Source of the DNA: Caldifarciminota bacterium
Lineage (GTDB): Bacteria; Hydrothermota; Hydrothermia; B15-G9; WFZT01
Direction of reading: 5' to 3'
Assembly (NCBI GenBank): GCA_026991055.1
Contig: JALXCE010000050.1
Coordinates: forward strand, 1 to 8,299
DNA length: 8,299 nt
Below, in pieces: positions 1-5,005 of the stretch; positions within the stretch are counted from its first letter, which is position 1; each line of letters starts with the position of its first letter. The translations under genes were made by a program, and so were the position numbers. The notes below the pieces were generated by a model. It saw only the letters and a list, made by a program, of their open reading frames with translations, was not told where the DNA came from and did no database searches.

Positions 1-343
1 CATGAGAATCAGAAGTCTCTAATGTCTCTCTTTTTGCGAATCCACCTGCTGAAAAATTCAGTAAAAATCTCTTCCCCTTTCTCTGGAGCGTTATTTTTTG
101 CATTCCTCGTGAGGTATGGGCCACTAAGCTGTAGCTTTCGAGCACTCCCTGATTCTCTTCAAGTCTTACATCCATTGATATATGTCCCATTCTTCCAAGA
201 TTCAACTTCACATGGGAAGTAATGGAACTATCGGTGGAGGTGAATTTCTCCACGCCCACCTTTTGATTCCCGATAAAAAATACATACTTGCCACTATCTG
301 GCACTGTCAAAGCTGCGATTAAAGCAAAGACTACAGCGAGCAT
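1..343 (-). CDS. Partial gene for an exported protein of unknown function
   Basis: An open frame reads leftward from ATG at 343 through 114 codons with no stop to the left edge, so the C-terminus lies outside the window. The start is fixed by a near-perfect Shine-Dalgarno (AGGAGGT) 7 nt upstream. The protein begins MLAVVFALIAALTVPDSGKY. This is a short hydrophobic segment that looks like a signal peptide, although it lacks the usual basic residues at the N-terminus. The rest is soluble and rich in beta-prone residues, with a GNQKVGVEKFTS stretch near residues 25-36 and a basic patch (QRKGKR) near 87-92. I do not recognise a named family. The pattern of alternating hydrophobic residues after a signal peptide would suit a periplasmic or envelope beta-rich protein, but that is inference. 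It is transcribed divergently from the transporter gene at 807. I am confident it is a real gene and have no firm function. Confidence 0.78.
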   Translation of the reverse strand, partial: MLAVVFALIAALTVPDSGKYVFFIGNQKVGVEKFTSTDSSITSHVKLNLGRMGHISMDVRLEENQGVLESYSLVAHTSRGMQKITLQRKGKRFLLNFSAGGFAKRETLETSDSH

Positions 344-350
344 TTTTACA

Positions 351-357
351 ACCTCCT
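351..357 (-). promoter_or_regulatory. Strong Shine-Dalgarno of the left-edge gene
   Basis: On the minus strand the sequence AAAAGGAGGT stands 7 nt before the ATG at 343. It is the strongest ribosome-binding site in the window and is the main reason for calling the left-edge frame a gene and for choosing this start. Confidence 0.8.
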
Positions 358-402
358 TTTAAATTCCTCAGATTTTTAAAAAGCCTGCTGTGCTATTAGA
401 TA

Positions 403-430
403 TTTTTACAATCATCTAAATAAATGTCAA
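403..430 (-). promoter_or_regulatory. Possible promoter of the left-edge gene
   Basis: A perfect TTGACA (minus strand, 425-430) is followed after 16 nt by TAAAAA (403-408), a 4/6 match to TATAAT. Transcription would start near 396 and give a leader of about 50 nt that contains the strong ribosome-binding site. The -35 is convincing. The -10 is weak, and a TATCTA at 397-402 is too far away (22 nt) to be preferred. Confidence 0.45.
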
Positions 431-460
431 GGGGGAGTGAAGACCTATTCAAAAATATTG

Positions 461-580
461 TTCCCTTCACGGAGGGAAGGAGACGAAATTTCTTAGTTTC
501 TCGACAAAGTTTTTGACTTTGCTGGTTTAAGCGAGAATAAGACTCCCTCCCTTCCCTTTGGGAAGGGAGGGTTGGGGTGG
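461..580. repeat. Cluster of inverted repeats ending in a 12-bp hairpin
   Basis: Three palindromes lie side by side. The first is TTCCCT/AGGGAA at 461-466 and 473-478. The second has a paired outer arm, TTCTCG (498-503) with CGAGAA (532-537), enclosing CAAAGT (505-510) with ACTTTG (516-521). The third is a perfect 12-bp stem, CCCTCCCTTCCC (545-556) with its complement at 560-571 around a TTT loop. The tail TTGGGGTGG (572-580) resembles the tail of the repeats at 1898-1934 and 7813-7883, so this looks like a diverged member of the same family. The last hairpin lacks a T-run, so it is not a typical intrinsic terminator. Confidence 0.65.
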
Positions 581-768
581 AATGGGTGGTATATTCGAAA
601 GTTTGATCCCTTTACTGACTTGTTCCTTGCTGCTCGCGACGGGTTCAAGGAGCACGGCAGTTTAGATTTCAGTAAACCACCTTAAGGCCGATCTCCCGGA
701 AGAAGAAATTTCCGAGATAGGCGCGAAATAATCGGTCGTTTTCCTCTTTTAACCCATTCATAGCCTGG
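581..768. other. Intergenic stretch with no recognisable gene
   Basis: Between the hairpin cluster and the transporter promoter I find no convincing coding frame on either strand. A 27-codon frame from ATG at 583 has no ribosome-binding site and is probably chance. No tRNA or other known RNA shape was recognised. Together with 344-580 this makes up the 460-nt region between the divergent genes. Confidence 0.5.
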
Positions 769-797
769 TAGAAATATCGAATTGCAGTTTGTATGAT
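769..797 (+). promoter_or_regulatory. Possible promoter of the EamA transporter
   Basis: TAGAAA (769-774, 4/6 to TTGACA) is separated by exactly 17 nt from TATGAT (792-797, 5/6 to TATAAT). The predicted transcript start is near 804, only a few bases before the TTG start at 807, so the mRNA would have almost no leader. The -10 to start-codon distance (9 nt) is the same as at the operon promoter at 2137-2142. Confidence 0.4.
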
Positions 798-806
798 TAA
801 GGGGCA

Positions 807-1652
807 TTGAGAACTCTTGCGATTACAATTCTAATAGCCATCACCTTTATCTGGGGCTCGACTTTTATAGTTGTAAAAGATGCGATTCAGCACATTCCAC
901 CCTTTCTGTTCGTATCGTTGAGATTTTTTATAGCCTCCTTGCTGCTCCTTCCCTTTCTGCCAGGTGTCAAGTACTCGTCTTTGAAAAAGAGCATTTTGGG
1001 AGGACTTCTGGTTGGAACAGCCCTTTTCGGCGGCTACATTTTTCAAACCCTGGGGTTAATTTATACAACGGCCACGAAGAGTGCTTTCATTACCTCTCTA
1101 TCGGTTGTCCTTGTGCCTTTCGTTTCCCTGATTCTCTGGAGGAGTAAGCCAGGCATGAGAGAAGTTATTGCGCTTCTTCTCGCCCTCATCGGACTTTATC
1201 AATTAATACTTGGCCCCCATTTTCATTTCAACGGAGTGAATAAAGGAGATGTCCTGACTTTTTTCTGTGCTCTATCTTTTGCCATCCATATTTCTCTAAC
1301 AGGTTTTTACACAAAATCGATAGACCTCACAACTTTCACATTTTCGCAGTTCTTGTACGTTGGGGTAGTATCTTTAATATTCTCAAAGCTATTTGGCGAG
1401 CCGGTTATGGGGCTTAGTGGGACCCCCTTACTGGCTCTGCTGTTCATAGGAGTTTTTGCGACGGCCTTCGCTTTCGTAGGGCAAACATGGGCACAGAGAC
1501 ATCTCAAGGATGTTCATGCAGCCCTGATCTTTTCCCTCGAGCCTGTATTTGCCACTATTTTTGCCGTAGCCTTTGGTGGGGAAACACTTACCTTTAGCCA
1601 GGTTCTTGGTGGGAGCTTGATAATTCTGGGGATTTTAATTTCGGAGATTTAA
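807..1652 (+). CDS. EamA/DMT-family membrane transporter
   Basis: This 281-residue integral membrane protein has about ten hydrophobic segments arranged as two EamA repeats (roughly residues 5-135 and 148-281), the normal size and layout of the drug/metabolite transporter superfamily. Visible family marks are the N-terminal FIWGSTFIVVKDA, the RFFIASLLLLP segment in helix 2, LIYTTATKSAFITSLSVVLV at the end of repeat 1, and DVHAALIFSLEPVFATIFA with GGETLT near the end of repeat 2. The proteins move small metabolites such as amino acids or nucleotides across the inner membrane. The substrate here cannot be told. The start is a TTG at 807. An in-frame TAA at 798-800 excludes any longer form, and an AAGGGG sits immediately before it with unusually short spacing. 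The stop codon is directly followed by the convergent tRNA gene. It is not part of the downstream operon. Confidence 0.9.
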   Translation: MRTLAITILIAITFIWGSTFIVVKDAIQHIPPFLFVSLRFFIASLLLLPFLPGVKYSSLKKSILGGLLVGTALFGGYIFQTLGLIYTTATKSAFITSLSVVLVPFVSLILWRSKPGMREVIALLLALIGLYQLILGPHFHFNGVNKGDVLTFFCALSFAIHISLTGFYTKSIDLTTFTFSQFLYVGVVSLIFSKLFGEPVMGLSGTPLLALLFIGVFATAFAFVGQTWAQRHLKDVHAALIFSLEPVFATIFAVAFGGETLTFSQVLGGSLIILGILISEI

Positions 1653-1725
1653 TGGGCCCGCCAGGACTCGAACCTGGAACCCGCTGATTATGAGTCAGCT
1701 GCTCTGCCGATTGAGCTACGGGCCC
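1653..1725 (-). tRNA. tRNA with CAT anticodon (Met, elongator type, or Ile2)
   Basis: The minus strand folds into a complete 73-nt cloverleaf. It has a 7-bp acceptor stem GGGCCCG/CGGGCCC, D stem GCTC/GAGC, anticodon stem GCTGA/TCAGC around loop CTCATAA (anticodon CAT at 1690-1692), variable loop GGGTT, T stem CCAGG/CCTGG with loop TTCGAGT, and discriminator A at 1653. The anticodon stem lacks the three G:C pairs of initiator tRNA and pair 1:72 is matched, so it is not initiator tRNA. CAT can be elongator Met, or Ile2 if the C is modified to lysidine, and the sequence alone does not settle this. The 3' CCA is not encoded, so it must be added enzymatically. The gene is convergent with the transporter gene and touches its stop codon. 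Confidence 0.95.
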
Positions 1726-1741
1726 TTTAAAAGGCTTAAAT

Positions 1742-1770
1742 AATATATTACCCACCAGTTTTCTTGTCAA
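1742..1770 (-). promoter_or_regulatory. Promoter of the tRNA gene
   Basis: On the minus strand a perfect TTGACA (1765-1770) is followed after exactly 17 nt by TATATT (1742-1747, 5/6). Transcription should start near 1735, leaving a leader of about 10 nt to be removed by RNase P before the mature 5' end at 1725. This is the best sigma70-type promoter in the window. Confidence 0.8.
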
Positions 1771-1811
1771 GTGAACGGCGAGCCCGTTCGAACATTTCTC
1801 AACGGGTAAAT

Positions 1812-1858
1812 CCCTCACCCTGCGTAATTTCCTTGCGGAGAAAGGATTGAGGTGAGGG
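1812..1858. repeat. Palindromic intergenic repeat, copy 1
   Basis: Outer arms CCCTCACC (1812-1819) and GGTGAGGG (1851-1858) are perfectly complementary, with a short inner pairing TCCTT (1830-1834) and AAGGA (1842-1846). The right half, GGATTGAGGTGAGGGG, is identical to that of the copy at 7813-7883, which shows that these are members of one dispersed family. It begins the repeat-rich spacer between the tRNA promoter and the operon. Confidence 0.75.
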
Positions 1859-1897
1859 GTCACAACTGAAAATTTCAATCAAAAAATCTGTAAATCT

Positions 1898-1934
1898 CCC
1901 TCTCCCGCTCTTCGGGAGAGGGTTGGGGTGAGGG
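1898..1934. repeat. Palindromic intergenic repeat, copy 2
   Basis: A perfect 10-bp stem CCCTCTCCCG (1898-1907) and CGGGAGAGGG (1913-1922) closes a 5-nt loop and is followed by TTGGGGTGAGGG. Compared with copy 1 the outer left arm is missing, so this is a half-length or truncated member. There is no T-run after the stem. Confidence 0.75.
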
Positions 1935-1973
1935 TATTCATCTGAAATTTTTATAGAATTTAAGCGGAAAGTC

Positions 1974-2010
1974 CTCTCCCTTGCCCATCCTCGCGCACAG
2001 CGCGGGAGAG
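1974..2010. repeat. Palindromic intergenic repeat, copy 3 (diverged)
   Basis: Arms CTCTCCC (1974-1980) and GGGAGAG (2004-2010) enclose a second short stem CGCGC (1992-1996) and GCGCG (2000-2004). It shares the CTCTCCC/GGGAGAG core with copies 1, 2 and 4 but has a different centre. Between here and the operon promoter (2011-2113) I see nothing further. Confidence 0.6.
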
Positions 2011-2113
2011 AGAAGTATTTGTATTTGGAATTAAAAATTTATGCAGGTCTAAGATTCACCGAATATTTGCTATTTTGAAACCCAAGATAGTCAATCTTTC
2101 CTTCCTTCATAAA

Positions 2114-2142
2114 TCGAAAAAACGTCTGGATGAGGTTATAAT
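2114..2142 (+). promoter_or_regulatory. Promoter of the importer-UbiXDA operon, probably leaderless
   Basis: A perfect TATAAT (2137-2142) lies 17 nt after TCGAAA (2114-2119, 4/6 to TTGACA). The expected transcript start is near 2149, about 3 nt before the ATG at 2152. There is no Shine-Dalgarno before that ATG, and an in-frame TGA at 2143-2145 rules out a longer protein. Together these suggest that the first gene is translated from a leaderless mRNA. Confidence 0.6.
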
Positions 2143-2151
2143 TGAGCTCCT

Positions 2152-3048
2152 ATGAGAAAGTTAGCGTTAATCCTTGCCCTATTGGGCAGCATAAATGCAA
2201 AAACTATAAGGGCTGGTACCCTTCTCACGGGTATCTCGACGCTGGACATTATTACACACCAGGCCACTGAAGTGAAATCCGTAAGATTCAGGAAAACCCC
2301 CGAAATTATCACTGCTGTCTCTAAAGGAGAGGTGGACGTGGCAGTTATCCCGGTAGATATGGCAGCAAAACTCTATCAGGCAGGCGTTAAAATTAACATC
2401 ATCGCAGTTGATATGTTCCAGAACCAGGCTATTCTCACCATGAAACCCGATGTAAAATCCATTTACGACCTCAAGGGGAAAACAGTAGCGGCACTCGTTG
2501 CATCGGGCACATTCAAGATGTTTAAAAGTTATATGAAACTCTCAGCAGGACTCGAGGCAGGAAAAGATTTTAAAGTTCTCAATGCAGCTCCCGGAGCTCT
2601 CCCGGACATTCTCAAAAGAGGCGATGCAGATGCTGTTGTGGCATGGGAGCCCCTTGTAAGTATTATGATAAATCAGGGAGCACGAGTGGTTTCGTCTTTT
2701 AAAGCCCTCTGGCAAAAATTGGGCTACAAAGGCTCTCCTGTTATGCTCGTCTGGATTACATCCCCAAAATTCAAAGACACCAAGGCAATTGAAAAATTTG
2801 TTGCCTTAAGAAAAACGGCTGCAAAATACTGGGCCAGCAACCCGGATTCCACCGTTGAGATTCTTAAGAAAATTTACAATTTCTCAACCCCTGTGGCTCG
2901 CTCAATTTATGGACGAACAGAAATTTATGACGGAGACACGGATGAAAGTATTATTGAAAACATTCGCAGGGTCTGGCAAATCTCATGGAAAGGCGGATAT
3001 CTGAGAGAAAACCCGGTGAAGATACCCGATACAATCTTTTACCACTGA
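2152..3048 (+). CDS. ABC importer substrate-binding protein, NMT1/SsuA/TauA-like
   Basis: This 298-residue protein should bind the imported compound in the periplasm and hand it to the permease encoded next. It starts MRKLALILALLGSINA, a good signal peptide with cleavage likely after residue 16. No lipobox cysteine follows, so it would be a soluble periplasmic protein. The mature part matches the family in order: a first lobe with ITAVSKGEVDVAVIPVDMAA (near 53-72), the hinge region with SIYDLKGKTVAALVASGTF (near 104-122), and RGDADAVVAWEPLVS (near 156-170), typical of the nitrate/sulfonate/taurine/thiamine-precursor group. The N-terminal lobe before the KGEVD motif is rather short. The family binds varied small molecules and the ligand is not predictable from sequence. 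It is the first gene of the operon, and its end overlaps the permease gene by 64 nt. ATG at 2152 is the only reasonable start because TGA is in frame at 2143-2145. Confidence 0.88.
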   Translation: MRKLALILALLGSINAKTIRAGTLLTGISTLDIITHQATEVKSVRFRKTPEIITAVSKGEVDVAVIPVDMAAKLYQAGVKINIIAVDMFQNQAILTMKPDVKSIYDLKGKTVAALVASGTFKMFKSYMKLSAGLEAGKDFKVLNAAPGALPDILKRGDADAVVAWEPLVSIMINQGARVVSSFKALWQKLGYKGSPVMLVWITSPKFKDTKAIEKFVALRKTAAKYWASNPDSTVEILKKIYNFSTPVARSIYGRTEIYDGDTDESIIENIRRVWQISWKGGYLRENPVKIPDTIFYH

Positions 3049-3773
3049 TCGGATGGGTAACTTTAATCGGGCTTATAATCGCAGTCTGGATAATTGCATC
3101 ATGGCTCTCTCGCGGTCTATTTCCATCCATCGGTGAGACGCTGAAGTATGCATTTTCAAGGCCGGCTAAACTCTACGTAAGCTCCACCCTGCGAACACTC
3201 ACCAATTCGCTTCTTGGCTTCTTCATAGCTTTTATACTTTCTGTCATTTCTGTAATGCTTGCCTACCTCAATTCCTTTGCCGCGAGTTTTTTCGAGGCGG
3301 TAAATACCTTTATCCAAAGCGTGTCCGTCCTTGTCTGGTCAATCATCTCAATTATCATCTTCGGCGTTACAAGCCATTTTCCACCTGTAATTGTCACCAT
3401 GTTTGCCGTGTATCCTGTGCTCCTCTCAAGCCTCATGGGGGCAGTTAGGGCACTGGACAGGAAACTCTTTGAAATCAGCAAAGTTCTTGGTGCTTCACGC
3501 GTTCAGCAGTTCATGTATGTGCTATTGCCCGGAAGCATTCCCTATATCGTAAGTGCGTCGCGTTCGGCCATTGGAATTGCCCTGAGAATCAGCGTGGTAG
3601 CAGAAGCCTTTGGAGCAGCAGGTGGAATAGGCTACCAGATTGTTTATAATTACGACATGGCTGAAGTTGCCGGCGTGCTTACGTGGTCGCTGATTCTCAT
3701 ACTTTTGATGATTGGGCTGGATTTTTTAATTCTCAAACCCTTTGAAAAATGGACTCTCAAATGGAAAGTGTGA
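2985..3773 (+). CDS. ABC importer permease, SsuC/TauC-like
   Basis: This is the inner-membrane channel subunit of the importer, 262 residues with about six hydrophobic helices (first near 20-41, last near 232-250). The cytoplasmic EAA loop that docks with the ATPase is clear at about 163-190: EISKVLGASRVQQFMYVLLP, including the conserved glycine 169 and the following leucine/proline. AEAFGAAGGIGYQIVYNYDM (206-225) after it is typical of the SsuC/TauC branch of the binding-protein-dependent permeases. Length is normal for the family. The ATG at 2985 lies 64 nt inside the preceding gene without a clear ribosome-binding site. No ATG, GTG or TTG occurs in the frame between the end of the preceding gene and the first helix, so this start seems real and translation is probably coupled. 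It overlaps the ATPase gene by 25 nt. Confidence 0.9.
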   Translation: MERRISERKPGEDTRYNLLPLIGWVTLIGLIIAVWIIASWLSRGLFPSIGETLKYAFSRPAKLYVSSTLRTLTNSLLGFFIAFILSVISVMLAYLNSFAASFFEAVNTFIQSVSVLVWSIISIIIFGVTSHFPPVIVTMFAVYPVLLSSLMGAVRALDRKLFEISKVLGASRVQQFMYVLLPGSIPYIVSASRSAIGIALRISVVAEAFGAAGGIGYQIVYNYDMAEVAGVLTWSLILILLMIGLDFLILKPFEKWTLKWKV

Positions 3774-4456
3774 TTAAGGCTCTAAATATCATAAAATCCT
3801 ACGGCTCCCTGCGGGTGCTTGGCGGAGTAGATTTCTTTCTCAATAACGGCGAAATTGCCGGGATCGTGGGGCCAAACGGCTGCGGCAAGACAACATTTTT
3901 AAAAATCCTCTCAGGAATTGAAAAATATGACTCAGGACGCCTTAAAGTGGCTGGAGAAGTGGCCCTCATTCCCCAAGACAATCTTCTTTTCCCCTGGTTT
4001 AACATAATGAGCAACATTGGACTCGGTTTGAAATTTAGAGGTGTCCCCGGGAAGGAGAGACAGTCTAAGGTTCTGGAAATTTCCCGTCTTCTCGGAATCG
4101 AGCAGTATCTGAAGCAGTATCCAATCCATATCAGTGGAGGCACTGCGAAAAAAGTGGCAATAGCCCGGGCACTTGTTCTAAATCCCGATGTTTTGCTACT
4201 CGATGAGCCTTTCGCAGGTCTTGATGTAACTTCCGTTGAAACCCTTATTGAGAGCCTGAAATCACTCAAAGGCAAGATTTCCATGGTTGTTGTTTCCCAT
4301 CAAATTGACGAACTCGTTGAAATTGCTGATAGAATATATTTCTTCTCTCATAGACCTGCAAAGGTGACAAAAACCCTGGACACCCGGGAACTTTCACAGG
4401 TTGAGAGCAGGAGACTTGTTTCAGAATTCTTGAAAGGAGACAGAGCGTGGAACTAA
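3749..4456 (+). CDS. ABC importer ATP-binding protein, SsuB/TauB-like
   Basis: This is the ATPase subunit that powers the importer on the cytoplasmic face, 235 residues. All core motifs are present: Walker A GPNGCGKTT (41-49), Q-loop glutamine 76 in LIPQDNLLFPW, signature ISGGT (128-132), Walker B VLLLDEP (148-154), D-loop AGLD (156-159) and switch histidine 184 in VVSHQIDE. The signature is unusual: the canonical LSGGQ-QQRV reads ISGGTAKKV, with threonine instead of glutamine. The FPWFN segment after the Q-loop is common in the nitrate/sulfonate/taurine group. ATG at 3749 overlaps the permease gene by 25 nt and lacks a clear ribosome-binding site. ATG at 3761 or GTG at 3770 (overlapping the permease stop as GTGA) are alternatives. 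It overlaps the UbiX gene by 10 nt. Confidence 0.92.
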   Translation: MDSQMESVIKALNIIKSYGSLRVLGGVDFFLNNGEIAGIVGPNGCGKTTFLKILSGIEKYDSGRLKVAGEVALIPQDNLLFPWFNIMSNIGLGLKFRGVPGKERQSKVLEISRLLGIEQYLKQYPIHISGGTAKKVAIARALVLNPDVLLLDEPFAGLDVTSVETLIESLKSLKGKISMVVVSHQIDELVEIADRIYFFSHRPAKVTKTLDTRELSQVESRRLVSEFLKGDRAWN

Positions 4457-5001
4457 TCGTCGCTATCACAGGAGCAAGCGGAGCCATCCTTGGCGTAAAA
4501 TTCCTTGAAAAGGCACGCGAGGCAGGAGTTAAAACCCATCTTGTAATCAGCAAATGGGGCATCGAAACGCTGAAGGCAGAATCGAGTTTGAGTCTTGATG
4601 ATGCCAAACCCCTTGCCCACAGGTATTATTCAAACGACAACCTGCTTGCACCATTTTCCAGCGGTTCTTACAAATTTGACGGCATGGTCATTATTCCCTG
4701 TTCAATGAACACCCTTGCAATGATTGCCAATGGGGCAGGGGAGGACCTCATTACGAGAGCAGCGTCCGTTACCCTGAAAGAGGGTCGCAAATTGGTTCTC
4801 GTCGCCCGCGAAACCCCTTTGAGTTTGATTCATATTGAGAATATGGAACGCGTGGCGAGGGCAGGCGGTGTCATTCTTCCACCTGTCCTCACGTTTTACC
4901 ACAATCCTAAAAATATTGATGACATGGTAAATTACGTTATTGGCAAGGTATTTGACCAGTTTGGCATAAAACACAATCTATTCCATAGATGGGGAGAATG
5001 A
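4447..5001 (+). CDS. ubiX: UbiX-family flavin prenyltransferase
   Basis: This enzyme joins dimethylallyl phosphate to FMN to make prenylated FMN, the cofactor that UbiD decarboxylases need, and UbiD is encoded immediately downstream. The 184 residues match the family's usual length (about 185-200). Visible family motifs are the N-terminal FMN-binding ITGASGAILG (7-16), VISKWG (33-38), PFSSGS (69-74), the IIPCSMNTLAMIANG stretch (82-96) and LVARETPLSLIHIENM (118-133), which carries the conserved RETPLS. The start is GTG at 4447, chosen because AAGGAGA lies 6 nt upstream. It overlaps the ATPase gene by 10 nt and is followed by UbiD after 4 nt. In futalosine-pathway organisms the same activity has been discussed as part of the late decarboxylation step of menaquinone synthesis. 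Confidence 0.95.
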   Translation: MELIVAITGASGAILGVKFLEKAREAGVKTHLVISKWGIETLKAESSLSLDDAKPLAHRYYSNDNLLAPFSSGSYKFDGMVIIPCSMNTLAMIANGAGEDLITRAASVTLKEGRKLVLVARETPLSLIHIENMERVARAGGVILPPVLTFYHNPKNIDDMVNYVIGKVFDQFGIKHNLFHRWGE

Positions 5002-5005
5002 TAAA

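Noticed and set aside
22..222. 66-codon plus-strand frame at the left edge
   Set aside because: It is antisense to the better supported minus-strand gene, which has a strong ribosome-binding site and a signal-like start.
545..571. Intrinsic terminator
   Set aside because: The stem is perfect and GC-rich but no T-run follows on either strand, and it belongs to the repeat family.
583..666. 27-codon frame with a hydrophobic stretch (LLTCSLLLATGS), possibly a small lipoprotein
   Set aside because: It has no ribosome-binding site, is very short, starts next to a repeat and has no support from neighbours.
1594..1878. 94-codon minus-strand frame with the peptide VAQSAEQLTHNQRVPGSSPG
   Set aside because: That peptide is the well-known false translation of a tRNA gene; the frame covers the tRNA and its promoter.
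3799..4284. 161-codon minus-strand frame
   Set aside because: It lies entirely antisense within the ATPase gene, whose motifs are clear, and has a serine/arginine/proline-rich make-up typical of shadow frames.
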